From NCBI RefSeq assembly GCF_009863025.1, contig NZ_WWIR01000223.1:1-36811 (forward strand): a stretch of 36,811 nucleotides of DNA. The letters are read 5' to 3'. Each line of letters starts with the position of its first letter. Position 1 is the stretch's first letter. A program made the position numbers and the translations under genes. The notes under the pieces were generated by a model. It saw only the letters and a list, made by a program, of their open reading frames with translations. It ran no database searches and was not told where the DNA came from. Shown here piece after piece: positions 7,361-15,372 of this stretch. This DNA is from Streptomyces sp. SID4985 (lineage in GTDB: Bacteria; Actinomycetota; Actinomycetes; Streptomycetales; Streptomycetaceae).

Positions 7361-7924
7361 CTATTGCGGGGCGATGGCTTTGACCCACTCCTCAACAGCG
7401 ACGACCTCCGCCCACTGCGGGAACAACTTCTCGACAAGGACCCGGTGCACCTCGGGGTCGGTGTCTAGGCAGGCGTCCGACAGGACAGTAAGGCCGAAGT
7501 CCAAGTCAATGGCGCGCCACAGAGTGGACAGCACCACCGCGCTGGTGGCGATACCGGTGAGGACGAGGCTGTCGATGTCGCGAGCCCTGAGCACCAGGTC
7601 GAGGTCGCTGCCCGAGAAGGCGCTCCCCCGTCTCTTGGTCACGACGACGTCGCCCTGCTGGGGTGCGACGTCGTCATGGATCTCGGTGCCGGGCTGCCCC
7701 TCGGTGAACAGGCCGGCCCGCACGATGTTTGCCATCACCTTGTTGCGGGGGCTGACTTCCGGATCACCGGGCCGTAGGCCGATCACCACGTAGATCACGG
7801 GGATGTCGGCAGCCCTGGCTCCGTCGATCGCCCTGCGCAAGCGCGGCAGATATCCGGAACCGTCGTCGGCGATGGCGACGATGTCCCGTTGGACGTCCAT
7901 CACCAGAAGCGCGCTGTTCGCCAT
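7361..7924 (-). CDS. Isochorismatase-like (cysteine hydrolase fold) protein lacking the catalytic Cys
   Basis: 187 residues, ATG at 7924. It has the isochorismatase-like hydrolase fold: Asp10 in LLVMDVQ, Lys97 in VVTKRRGSAF, and the cis-peptide loop GIATSAVVLST (124-134). In amidohydrolase members this loop reads G-A-T-N-x-C-V-x-S-T, with the nucleophilic Cys at the seventh position. Here that position is Val130. It may thus act without a thiol, as PhzD-type isochorismatases do, or may have another role. The rest of the family core is intact and of normal length. It is isolated between decayed DNA on both sides, so context does not suggest a substrate. Confidence 0.85.
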   Translation of the reverse strand: MANSALLVMDVQRDIVAIADDGSGYLPRLRRAIDGARAADIPVIYVVIGLRPGDPEVSPRNKVMANIVRAGLFTEGQPGTEIHDDVAPQQGDVVVTKRRGSAFSGSDLDLVLRARDIDSLVLTGIATSAVVLSTLWRAIDLDFGLTVLSDACLDTDPEVHRVLVEKLFPQWAEVVAVEEWVKAIAPQ

Positions 7925-8137
7925 GCTCGCCGCCGTCCCTTCTACGCGAGGAAGAACAAGGGCAAGTCTGGTGGATCGACCGAGGCGTCGTCAGGGGTTC
8001 GGGAGATCGTCGTCAGCGTCGCGGCTCAAAGCACCCATGACCGGTGCCCGATCTTCCTATGTCGTCCTGCAGGATGGGGTGCCGTCCTGACTCGGTGACA
8101 TGCGGGGCGCCCATCAGGCAGAGACACTGAGGCTTCT

Positions 8138-8492
8138 TCAACGTGCGGTTGAGCTGGCGTGAGGCAGGGTGAGTACGGCCTGGACGATGCTCGTGATGCG
8201 GGTGGTCGAGCAGCACAGTCTACGAAGCAGCCGCCAGGCCTTGCGGGCGGCCTGAGATCGATTCCCGGCCCGTCGGCCAGTGGAGAGTCTCCCATCGGCC
8301 GTAGCGGGGAACCCGGATGGTGCCGCAGACGCCTTGGTGACCCTTGTCCGACCAGCAGAGGATGTGAGCCTGGTCGACGACGTCGACAATGCCGTACTCG
8401 CGTGCTGCGCGGCCGTCGTGGACGGCCCCTGGCAGTGCGGGCAACGCCCACAGCGGTCGGTTGAACGGGGAGACGATGACCTGCATGTTCAT
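8138..8492 (-). pseudogene. IS5-type transposase relic (C-terminal half), frameshifted
   Basis: Minus strand from 8492: LWALPALPGAVHDGRAAREY, then HILCWSDKGHQG and VPRYGRWE. After a frameshift near 8290-8240 the other frame continues WRLLRRLCCSTTRITSIVQA to a stop at 8138-8140. This is the ordered C-terminal half of a Streptomyces IS5-type transposase ('PALPGAVHD-RAAREHGI ... WADKGY-GA ... W-LLRKLRCSTTRIT-LVQAVL'). The N-terminal half is missing. It is a dead remnant. Confidence 0.7.
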
Positions 8493-8514
8493 GCAATACG
8501 CCGGAGTATCGGGT

Positions 8515-9096
8515 CTACGTCACCGATATCTGCCACTTTCCGTGTTCGGACAAGGTGACGTAACCGTGCTGGGGCAGACGCAGTGTGCCCTTCTGATCGG
8601 CGGCTGAGGTGCGGCGCATCAGACGTTTCCCGCCGTTCGCCGGGGTGTAGATGATCGTGCCCGGGGAGTCGAGGAAGTCGTAGTGCACGACGGGTGCGTG
8701 TTCGTAGTACGGCTTGGGGGTGAAGTAGCCGAAGGTCTCGGTTCCCCTGCCCCGGGCCTTCTCGGCGGGGAGCGGAGGCAGCGCGCCCTCGTCCACGACG
8801 CGCAACTTCCAACGGCCCAGGCCGCTGGCGGCATCGTTGCCCACCACGACGCGTGAGACGGCGAGGGCATCACAGTCGGCCGGCAGGACGACGTGCGACG
8901 GGCCGAGTCTGTCGATGGTGACGAGGTCGTCCTGGGCTCGCTGATGATGCGGGCCTTTGCGTACGGCCGCCAGGACGAAGCTGGTGGTGAGTCCTGCGCG
9001 GAACTCCAGAAGGACGGGCCTGCCGTCCCCCGCGCCGGGTATGTCAACGATCCGGCTTCGCCAGCCGAACCATCTCCCAGTCGTCTCTGTGCCCAC
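8515..9096 (-). CDS. Hypothetical protein, unrecognised
   Basis: 193 residues from GTG at 9096, with GGGAGGG a few bases upstream on the minus strand. TAG at 8515-8517. Codon bias fits the host. No signal peptide or membrane segment. Two halves are visible. Residues about 15-110 look beta-rich ([46 protein letters not shown]). Residues about 115-193 have aromatic strands ([28 protein letters not shown]) and end in a basic, glycine-rich tail region. I recognise no family. It is adjacent to a truncated transposase on one side and a divergent kinase-like stub on the other. Confidence 0.6.
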   Translation of the reverse strand: MGTETTGRWFGWRSRIVDIPGAGDGRPVLLEFRAGLTTSFVLAAVRKGPHHQRAQDDLVTIDRLGPSHVVLPADCDALAVSRVVVGNDAASGLGRWKLRVVDEGALPPLPAEKARGRGTETFGYFTPKPYYEHAPVVHYDFLDSPGTIIYTPANGGKRLMRRTSAADQKGTLRLPQHGYVTLSEHGKWQISVT

Positions 9097-9135
9097 GTTC
9101 CCTCCCTCGGCCCCACCGTGAGGCGTTCAGGAGGC

Positions 9136-9205
9136 ATGGTGGCACGCGTGCTCGATGGACGGTACCGGCTGGAGCGGTTCGAGGGACTCGGCTTCCTCGT
9201 CTCTC
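9136..9205 (+). pseudogene. Possible Ser/Thr kinase N-terminal stub
   Basis: AGGAGG (9129-9134) precedes ATG (9136) and GTG (9139). The peptide begins MVARVLDGRYRLERFEGLG, resembling the start of Streptomyces membrane Ser/Thr kinases ('LDGRYRLER-LG-GGMG'). The ATP-binding loop (GGMGEVW) does not follow and the rest reads as random sequence. If real, it is a 5' remnant of about 20 codons. The match is short. Confidence 0.3.
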
Positions 9206-9388
9206 ACCACGCCTCGGCCTGCGGTTGGACAGGGCTCACTGGTCCCACAGGGAAGCGCATCGGCAGGCTGTCGGCGGCCGGGGTGCCTTCGTGGATACGC
9301 GCGCCCTGGGCGGCGGCGCGTCCCGGGCGGGGCGCGCGTCCCGTTCGTCGGCTCTCATTTCCGACAACGACAAGGAGTCGAAAGGCAC

Positions 9389-9765
9389 ATGGTGGATTCG
9401 TTGTCGGCGGGTAAGGGTGCGCTCATCACCGGTGCGGCGCAGGGCATCGGTGCGGCGATCGCGCGGTTGTTCGCCGCGCAGGGTGCGGGGGTCGTGATCG
9501 CCCAGATGCTGGCCCAGGGCGGGGGCACGATCGTCAACATGGCCTCCATCGGCGGAATGGTCGGCCTGCCGTTGGGCATCGCCGACTACTCGGCGGCCAA
9601 GGGCGGCGTGATCGCGCTGACGCGCACGGCGGCCATCGAGTACGTCCGGCAGGGCATCCGTGTCAACGCCGTGTGCCCGGGTGTCGTCCGCACCGCACTG
9701 CTCGACCAGGCTATCAACGCGGGCATGTTCACCGAACTGGAGGCGGCCGCGCTGCACCCGACCGG
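9389..9765 (+). pseudogene. SDR oxidoreductase with internal and C-terminal deletions
   Basis: ATG at 9389, AAGGAG at 9372-9377. The NAD-binding motif TGAAQGIGAAIA is present, but right after the second strand (GAGVVIAQ) the protein jumps to MLAQGGGTIVNMAS, the catalytic-serine strand. The ~90-100 residues that normally lie between, including the NNAG motif and helix 4, are missing without loss of frame. The active-site YSAAKGG and GIRVNAVCPGVVRT follow normally. Homology stops near AALHPTG (about 9765), so the C-terminal 'VTG--L-VDGG' end is also lost. The frame then runs on meaninglessly to 10030, antisense to the kinase gene. It cannot fold as a normal SDR. Confidence 0.75.
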
Positions 9766-9872
9766 TGTGCACCGAGGACTAGCTGTACGGCCGGGCCCGC
9801 TTCCGTCGAGAAGTACGCCTCTCCCGGCACCGCCTGTCCGAGCCAGCAAGCAGCCAAGGCCGTCGCCACCAG

Positions 9873-10895
9873 CTACGACAAGCCACCCCCGCCCCCGTCC
9901 GACACAGCCCTCGGCGTCTCCTCCCACGCCTCCCACTCCCCGTCCGTCAACGCAAGCAGTCGGTCGACACAGTCGTCCGGCGGAAGCGGGCCCCGGTCCG
10001 CGGTCACCTTCAGGGCCGACGCCGCCGTGATGTGCCCGAGGCGCAGGGCACGGTCGACGGGTTCGCCGCGCAGCAGCCCGGTGAGGAAGCCCGCCGCGAA
10101 CGCGTCGCCCGCGCCCACCGGTTCGACCACGGTGACCCGTAGGGCCGGGACCGTGACAGTCCCGGAGGTGGTGAATGCCGTCGCCGTACGGGAGCCGTCC
10201 TTGACCACGAGGATCCGCGGGCCGGGCAGCAGGTCGCGTACCGAGGTGGCGGTCAGGTCCGCGCCCCACAGGTTCTGGGCCTCGTCCAGGCCGACGAGGA
10301 CGATGTCGGCGCGGTCCGCGAGGGCGCGGAGTGTGTCGGGGGCCGTGTCCTTCGGCCAGAGGGCGGGGCGGTGGTTGACGTCGAAACTGATCGCGTAGGG
10401 GCGTTCGGGGGCGGGGACGGCGAGGGCGCTGGTGACCAGGGCGCGGCAGGACGGGGACAGGGCCGGGGTGATGCCGGTGAGGTGGACGAGGGCGGCTGTG
10501 CGCACGGCCGCGTGGTCGAGGAGGTCGGGGCCGAGGGCGGATGCCGCCGAGCCCTCGCGGTAGTAGTGCACGCGGGTGCCGGTGGGGGACGGGTTCTTCA
10601 GCAGCAGGCCCGTCGGCCGGTCGGGGTCGGTGCGTACGTGGGCGACGTCCACCCCGGCGGCGCCCACTGCGGCGCGTACGCGGCTGCCCAGAGGGTCGTC
10701 GCCGAGGGCCGAGAGCCACGTCGTCGGGACGCCGTGATCGGCGAGGTACATCGCCACGTTGGACTCGGCTCCCGCGACCGACAGCCGGAGGTGGTCGGTC
10801 TCGGCCAGCGGCCGGGGCGGGTCGGGGGCGAGGGCCGCCATGGTCTCGCCGACGCAGACCACGCGCCCCGCGGCCGGGCGCCAGGTGTCCGTCAC
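9873..10895 (-). CDS. kdgK: PfkB-family 2-keto-3-deoxy-sugar-acid kinase (KDG/KDGal kinase)
   Basis: 340 residues from GTG at 10895, which overlaps the upstream lactonase stop as GTGA. It has the PfkB ribokinase fold: N-terminal VVCVGETMAALAP, the substrate motif AGAESNVAMYLA, and the C-terminal signature VEPVGAGDAFAAGFL with the GAGD anion hole and catalytic Asp. The 'GETM--L-P' start and AGAE-N--- segment are typical of 2-keto-3-deoxygluconate kinases. In context it should phosphorylate 2-keto-3-deoxygalactonate at O6 to give KDPGal, the substrate of the aldolase two genes upstream. It is the last gene of the minus-strand cluster. Its stop lies just beyond the SDR relic. Confidence 0.85.
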   Translation of the reverse strand: MTDTWRPAAGRVVCVGETMAALAPDPPRPLAETDHLRLSVAGAESNVAMYLADHGVPTTWLSALGDDPLGSRVRAAVGAAGVDVAHVRTDPDRPTGLLLKNPSPTGTRVHYYREGSAASALGPDLLDHAAVRTAALVHLTGITPALSPSCRALVTSALAVPAPERPYAISFDVNHRPALWPKDTAPDTLRALADRADIVLVGLDEAQNLWGADLTATSVRDLLPGPRILVVKDGSRTATAFTTSGTVTVPALRVTVVEPVGAGDAFAAGFLTGLLRGEPVDRALRLGHITAASALKVTADRGPLPPDDCVDRLLALTDGEWEAWEETPRAVSDGGGGGLS

Positions 10896-11803
10896 GCGAG
10901 GTCTCCCGTCACTGGTGAAGCGGGGGCGGGGCGGAACGCGGGTGTGGGCGTGCCGGGCACGTCGACCGGCACCGTGAACACCGCGCCGTCGTACGGTCCC
11001 GGTGTTTCGAGGCCCACCCGGGCGGTGGTCACGTGCAGCAGCGTGCCTTCCAGGCAGACGCCCGCCGGCTGTCGCGCGGGGAGGCGGACGACGCGGTCGG
11101 GGGTGCCGTCCGGGAGGTGGCGGCGTACCGTCCCGGTGCCCCACACCGCGCACCACAGCGCGCCCTCGGTGTCGACGGCCATGCCGTCCGGGCTGCCGTC
11201 CTCCAGGGTGAGGAAGTCCTCGGGCGCCCCGAGGGTGCCGGTGGCGGGGTCGACGGCGTAGCGGCGGACGACGCCGTGCGCGCTGTCGGCCAGGTACATG
11301 GTGCGGCCGTCGGCGGTGAAGGCGGGGCCGTTGGGGACGGTGATGCCGTCGAGGACGCGTACGACGGTGCCGTCGTGGTCGACGCGGTAGAGGGAACCGG
11401 CGCCCTCGGTGGTGTCGTAGGCCATGCTGCCCGCCCAGAACCGGCCCGCCGGGTCCGCGACGCCGTCGTTCATGCGCAGGGCGGGTCCGGGCCGGTCCTC
11501 GGGGGTGGCGAGCCAGGTGGGTGTGCCGTCCGGGGCGAGCAGACAGACGCCGGTTCCGGCGGCGGCGATCCAGGTGCCGGGGCGGTCGGCGACGGGCGCC
11601 ACCGCGCCCAGCGGGACGGGCAGCCGGAGTATCTCGCGCAGGGGGAGGGCGGGGTCGTCGGGGGTGGCGAGCAGGCGTCCCGCGAGGATGTCCACCAGGA
11701 CGACGCCGCCGTCGGTCCAGCGGATGCCCTCGCCCAGTTCCAGGCGGTCGGGGCGGGTGGGCCGGAACCTCCCGGTCGCGTTCTCGGTCATGCTCCCGGT
11801 CAT
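10892..11803 (-). CDS. SMP-30/gluconolactonase family protein (probable galactonolactonase)
   Basis: 303 residues. ATG at 11803 overlaps the aldolase stop (ATGA), which favours it over the internal ATG at 11791. It is a six-bladed SMP-30 beta-propeller. The metal-binding signs are a Glu in LELGEGIRW, Asn and Asp in MNDGVADPAGRFWAGSM, and Asp in DGSPDGMAVDTEGALW; ITVPNGPAFTADG is also typical. It should hydrolyse an aldono-1,4- or 1,5-lactone to the open acid. Since its neighbours are a galactonate dehydratase and an alpha-galactosidase, D-galactono-lactone is the likely substrate. No signal peptide is present, so it is cytoplasmic. Family sure; exact lactone inferred. Confidence 0.85.
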   Translation of the reverse strand: MTGSMTENATGRFRPTRPDRLELGEGIRWTDGGVVLVDILAGRLLATPDDPALPLREILRLPVPLGAVAPVADRPGTWIAAAGTGVCLLAPDGTPTWLATPEDRPGPALRMNDGVADPAGRFWAGSMAYDTTEGAGSLYRVDHDGTVVRVLDGITVPNGPAFTADGRTMYLADSAHGVVRRYAVDPATGTLGAPEDFLTLEDGSPDGMAVDTEGALWCAVWGTGTVRRHLPDGTPDRVVRLPARQPAGVCLEGTLLHVTTARVGLETPGPYDGAVFTVPVDVPGTPTPAFRPAPASPVTGDLA

Positions 11804-12432
11804 GCCGTGGCCTCCTCGGCTACGGCGCGGAAGGCGCGGGCGCGCTCGCGCAGGGCGGTCAGGCTGCCGCCGTCGGCCGCGTCCGCGACGAGGGGGGAGC
11901 CGACGCCGACCGCGGTGGCACCGGCGGCGAGGTAGGCACGGGCGGCGGCCAGGTCCACTCCCCCGACGGGCACGAACGCGGCGTCGGGGAAGGGGGCGCG
12001 CAGGGCCTTGAGGTAGGCCGGTCCCCCGGCGTCGGCTGCCGGGAACAGCTTGAGCGCGGCGGCGCCCTGGGCGCGGGCGGCGATGATCTCGGTGGCGGTC
12101 ATGACACCGGCGAGAACCGGCAGGCCCAGGTCGCGGGCCGTGTCCACGCCCGCGCCGAGACCGGGGGTGACGGCGAACGCGGCGCCCGCGTCCCGCGCGG
12201 CACGCGCGTCGTCGGCGGTCAGGACCGTACCCGCGCCGATCGGCCGGTCGGGACCGAGTTCCGCGGTGGCCCGCGCGATGACGCCGAGCGCGTCGGCGCC
12301 GCTGAGGGACACCTCGATCAGACCGACGCCCTCCTCGGCCAGCGCGACCACCGTGCGCAGGGCGGCATCCGGGTCGCCTCCGCGCACGATGGCGACGAGA
12401 CGGCGGGCGGCCAGGGCTGCTCGTAGATCCAC
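11800..12432 (-). CDS. eda: KDPG/KDPGal-type class I aldolase
   Basis: 210 residues from GTG at 12432, chosen because AAGGAG sits 9 bases upstream and homology starts at VDLRAALAARRLVAIVRG. It is a single TIM barrel. The catalytic elements are the Glu in GLIEVSLS, the proton-shuttling segment IGAGTVL, and the Schiff-base Lys in AALKLFPA; FVPVGGVD and GVGSPLV bind phosphate. The reaction is retro-aldol cleavage of 2-keto-3-deoxy-6-phospho-gluconate or -galactonate to pyruvate and glyceraldehyde-3-phosphate. In this cluster the galactonate isomer (the DgoA role) is more likely. It is translationally coupled to the lactonase (ATGA). The 200 bases upstream carry tandem repeats and may contain a promoter. 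Confidence 0.9.
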   Translation of the reverse strand: MDLRAALAARRLVAIVRGGDPDAALRTVVALAEEGVGLIEVSLSGADALGVIARATAELGPDRPIGAGTVLTADDARAARDAGAAFAVTPGLGAGVDTARDLGLPVLAGVMTATEIIAARAQGAAALKLFPAADAGGPAYLKALRAPFPDAAFVPVGGVDLAAARAYLAAGATAVGVGSPLVADAADGGSLTALRERARAFRAVAEEATA

Positions 12433-12493
12433 GGACAGGGGCTCCTTCTGTGTGGGTGCGTCGGTACTGCGGCAGGGCCCACCCCCGGGCAGC

Positions 12494-12576
12494 CATCCCG
12501 GGACGGTCATCCCCGGACGGTCGTCCCCGGGCGCGTTCCCCAGGTGGTCATCCCCAGGCGGCCGTCCCCGGTGCCG
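12494..12576. repeat. Six degenerate 14-bp tandem repeats
   Basis: Units start at 12494, 12508, 12522, 12536, 12549 and 12563. The core is TCCCCGG followed by (A/G)CGG or a variant; two neighbouring copies differ at one base (CATCCCGGGACGGT and CATCCCCGGACGGT). They lie in the leader of the aldolase gene, between it and the epimerase stop. On the minus strand each begins with a GGGGATG-like string, so they could also mimic ribosome-binding sites. Confidence 0.7.
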
Positions 12577-12587
12577 CTCTCCGGAGC

Positions 12588-12649
12588 AGCGGTCGCGGGC
12601 CGGGTCAGGGGCAGGGACAGCGGTCGCGGGCCCCGGTCAGGGGCAACGG
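12588..12649. repeat. 31-bp direct repeat, two copies
   Basis: Copies at 12588-12618 and 12619-12649 share AGCGGTCGCGGGCC and GTCAGGGGCA in the same order with few changes. The second copy covers the stop codon of the epimerase gene (12637-12639). This suggests a recent slippage or duplication just past the gene end. Confidence 0.65.
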
Positions 12650-13449
12650 CAGCCGGCGGTCAGAACGAGCCGCCAGCGGACCTCGCCGGAGGCGGGAACG
12701 CATGCCGCGTCGCCCGCCCCGGCCTCGGCGAGGTCGAAGGTGCGGCCGAGCATGGGCTCGACTCCGGTACTGCGATAGGGCTCCGTCTCCGGGAAACCGC
12801 CGAGGTTGCGCCACAGGGCCACCGACACCGGCTGCCCCTCCGCCTCGACGGCGAGGGCGAGCCGGTCGGCTCCGTCATGGACGCAGACCCGCCCGGCGCC
12901 GAGGACGGCACCGACGGCCGTACCGTCCTCGGGGCCCAGCCGATCCAGACGCAGTCCGCGCGGCGCGGGCCAGCCACCCTCCACCCAGGGAGCACCGTCC
13001 GGCCAGGGACCGTCCAGCAGAGGTGCCGCCTCCGGGAAGACGCGAGTGGTCGTGCCCGCGCGAGCCCGCAGTTCGGCCCCCTCCGAGAGATCGAGCAACG
13101 CATGGGCCGCCCACACAAAGCGGTAGCCAGGGTGGGCCACGAGCACATAGTCGGCCTCCACACCATCGGCAGTACTCCGGATGGTGCGGGCGAGAGCGAA
13201 CGCACCGCAGTCGACCCGCTCGGTGTCGCCGTCACGGGTCCACGGCCGGGACCAGACATCTCCATGGTCGGGCGTGCCGCGCACGGTGGGGACGCACTCC
13301 TCCAGACCGCCCGCGTCCACGAACGCGTCACCCGGTACGACACCGTCGCGGGCCAAATCCGGTCGCTGCCACAGCCATTCGCGGTCCCCGTCGCGCAGCG
13401 AGGTCCAACGCCCGCCGTGTACGGGGTCGGTGGTGAACGTCAACGGCAC
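12637..13449 (-). CDS. Aldose 1-epimerase (galactose mutarotase)-like protein
   Basis: 270 residues, GTG at 13449, only 3 bases after the dehydratase stop. It shows the aldose-epimerase beta-sandwich signature: GGLEECVPTVRG, then TPDHGDVWSRPW, whose His is the usual catalytic base region, HPGYRFVWAAHALLD, and a C-terminal GVEPMLGRTFDLAEAG segment. It is shorter than classical GalM (about 340) but fits the shorter aldose-epimerase-like proteins common in actinomycete sugar clusters. It would interconvert alpha- and beta-anomers so that galactose released by alpha-galactosidase matches the anomer used by the dehydrogenase. Mutarotase activity is inferred from family and context. Confidence 0.75.
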   Translation of the reverse strand: MPLTFTTDPVHGGRWTSLRDGDREWLWQRPDLARDGVVPGDAFVDAGGLEECVPTVRGTPDHGDVWSRPWTRDGDTERVDCGAFALARTIRSTADGVEADYVLVAHPGYRFVWAAHALLDLSEGAELRARAGTTTRVFPEAAPLLDGPWPDGAPWVEGGWPAPRGLRLDRLGPEDGTAVGAVLGAGRVCVHDGADRLALAVEAEGQPVSVALWRNLGGFPETEPYRSTGVEPMLGRTFDLAEAGAGDAACVPASGEVRWRLVLTAGCRCP

Positions 13450-13452
13450 GGC

Positions 13453-14598
13453 TCACCACTCCGTGAACGAGCCGTCGGCGTGCCGCCACACCGGATTGCG
13501 CCAGGCGTGCCCGGCGCGGTCGGCGGCCCGTACGGCGTCCTCGTCCACGGTGATGCCCAGCCCTGGCGCCTCCCCCCGATGCGCATGCCCGGCCGTGAAG
13601 CGGAACGGCTCGGGGTCGACAACGTAGGAGAGCAGATCGGCGTCCTTGTTGTAGTGAATGCCCCGGCTCTGCTCCTGGATGAGGAAGTTGGGTGTGGCGA
13701 AGGCGACTTGGAGGCTGGCGGCGAGCGCGATCGGGCCGAGCGGGCAGTGCGGGGCGAGCAGCGCGCCGTGGCACTCGGCGAGCGAGGCGATACGGGTCAC
13801 CTCGGAGATGCCGCCCGCGTGCGAGAGGTCCGGCTGGGCGACGGCGATACCGGCGTTCAGCGCGGGCAGGAACTCGGCGCGGGAGAAAAGGCGTTCACCG
13901 GTGGCGAGCGGGACGGGACTCGCGGCGACCAGGCCGGGCAACAGCCGGCCCTGCTCGGGAAGGACAGGCTCCTCCACGAACAGCGGGTGCAGCGGGGCGA
14001 GTTCAGCGAGGACGCGGCGAGCGGAGGCGGCACCGAACCGGCCGTGGAAATCGACGGCGACATCCCGGTCGGGCCCGAGCACCTCACGCGCGGCGGCCAC
14101 CCGCGCGACCACGGCGGCGGTCTCGGCGGCGGTGGCAACAGGTGATGTCGGGCCCGCCGCGTTCATCTTGACGGCGGTGAAGCCCGCCTCGATCTGCTCG
14201 GTGATCTGCTCGCCGATCCGGGCGGGTTCGTCCCCGCCGACCCAGGCGTAGACCCGGACGCGGTCGCGCACGGGACCGCCCAGCAGGGCGTGCACGGGCG
14301 CGCCGTAGGTCTTGCCGGCGATGTCCCACAGGGCCTGGTCGAGACCGGCGACGGCGCTCGACAGGATGGGGCCGCCCCGGTAGAAGCCGCCCTTGGTGAG
14401 GACCTGCCAGTGGTCCTGGATGCGCAGCGGGTCCTGGCCGACGAGGTACTCGGAGAGGACCTCCACCGCGCTCCTGACGACCTCCGCGCGGCCCTCGACC
14501 ACGGGTTCGCCCCAGCCGACCACGCCGTCGTCGGTCTCGATGCGGCAGAACAGCCAGCGCGGCGGGACCAGGAAGGTTTCGATGCGAGCGATCTTCAC
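13453..14598 (-). CDS. dgoD: D-galactonate dehydratase (enolase superfamily)
   Basis: 381 residues from GTG at 14598, overlapping the regulator stop (GTGA); this matches the usual length of DgoD (about 382). The N-terminal cap starts KIARIETFLVPPRWLF. The barrel carries VAVDFHGRFG (metal Asp plus His), FVEEPVLPEQ (metal Glu), ATGERLFSR (metal Glu), PDLSHAGGISE and LAPHCPLGPIALA (catalytic His). This set and the FHGR and HCPLGP words are characteristic of galactonate dehydratase within the mandelate-racemase subgroup. It removes water from D-galactonate to give 2-keto-3-deoxygalactonate. It is the gene that best identifies the pathway as galactose oxidation. Confidence 0.9.
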   Translation of the reverse strand: MKIARIETFLVPPRWLFCRIETDDGVVGWGEPVVEGRAEVVRSAVEVLSEYLVGQDPLRIQDHWQVLTKGGFYRGGPILSSAVAGLDQALWDIAGKTYGAPVHALLGGPVRDRVRVYAWVGGDEPARIGEQITEQIEAGFTAVKMNAAGPTSPVATAAETAAVVARVAAAREVLGPDRDVAVDFHGRFGAASARRVLAELAPLHPLFVEEPVLPEQGRLLPGLVAASPVPLATGERLFSRAEFLPALNAGIAVAQPDLSHAGGISEVTRIASLAECHGALLAPHCPLGPIALAASLQVAFATPNFLIQEQSRGIHYNKDADLLSYVVDPEPFRFTAGHAHRGEAPGLGITVDEDAVRAADRAGHAWRNPVWRHADGSFTEW

Positions 14599-15332
14599 TT
14601 GCCGCCGCTGCCTTTCGTGTCGTCGGGGGTGTCGACCCGGTCCAGGTCGCGCCCGGCCTGGTCGAGCAGGGCGCGCATCGCGGCCTCGGCGGCCAGCGGG
14701 TCCCGGTTCCGTACGGCGTCCAGGACGGCGCGGTGGGCGGGGACGGGGTCCTCGCTGTGCGGGGAGCTGTGGACGATCCGGTCGCGGTGGGCGAGGCCCG
14801 ACTCGATGACCATCTCCATGCGTTCGAGGAGTTCGTTGTGGGTGGCGGTGAGCAGCGCGCGGTGGAAGGCGAGGTCGGCGTCGACGGCGTGTGCCGGGTC
14901 GGGCTCGGTGCGGTCCATCGCGGCGAGCGCGTCGTCCAGGGCGGCGAGGTCGGCGTCGGTGCGCCGCTCGGCGGCGAGCCGTACGGCGGCGGGCTCGATG
15001 ATCGCGCGGACCTCGGCGAGATCGCGCAGCAGCAGCCGGTCGGCCTCGGCGCCCGTGCCGCCCTCGAACTGCCAGCGCAGCACGTCGGCGTCGAGCAGAT
15101 TCCAGTCGGCGCGGGCCCGTACGAACGTGCCGCGTTTCTGGCGGGCGTCGACCATGCCCTTGGCGGCGAGCACCTTCAGGCACTCGCGCAGGGCGGTGAG
15201 GCTGACGTCGAGTTCGCTCTGCAGCGCCACGAGGTCGAGTGTGGCCCCTTCGGGGATCTCGCCGCCCAGGATGCGGCGCGCCAATGCCTCCACGGTCTGG
15301 CCGTGGACGCCTCGGCGGGCGTAGGGCGTCAT
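14595..15332 (-). CDS. GntR-family regulator with FCD domain
   Basis: 245 residues, ATG at 15332. An N-terminal winged helix (about residues 8-75) contains HGQTVEALARRILGGEIPEG and LDVSLTALRECLKVLAAKGMV. A C-terminal all-helical FCD ligand domain (about 90-225) has EVRAIIEPAAVRLAAERR, DLAFHRALLTATHNELL and SEDPVPAHRAVLDAV; Asp and His residues in these helices form the usual metal/ligand site. It is embedded in the operon and overlaps dgoD by 4 bases, so it probably senses a pathway intermediate such as galactonate, like DgoR of enteric bacteria. 'LTALRE' replaces the more usual 'RTPVREAL' in the recognition region. Its operator is not known. Confidence 0.88.
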   Translation of the reverse strand: MTPYARRGVHGQTVEALARRILGGEIPEGATLDLVALQSELDVSLTALRECLKVLAAKGMVDARQKRGTFVRARADWNLLDADVLRWQFEGGTGAEADRLLLRDLAEVRAIIEPAAVRLAAERRTDADLAALDDALAAMDRTEPDPAHAVDADLAFHRALLTATHNELLERMEMVIESGLAHRDRIVHSSPHSEDPVPAHRAVLDAVRNRDPLAAEAAMRALLDQAGRDLDRVDTPDDTKGSGGK

Positions 15333-15372
15333 GTCGTAGAGCCTTTCTTCGGTCGTGGACGGTCTGCGGTGC

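Noticed and set aside
10892..12496. A 534-residue ORF joining the lactonase with upstream sequence
   Set aside because: The N-terminal part is an Arg-rich shadow frame of the aldolase gene; the ATGA overlap at 11800-11803 sets the lactonase start.
12494..12649. CRISPR array
   Set aside because: The repeats are short, contiguous and degenerate, with no unique spacers between them and no cas genes nearby.
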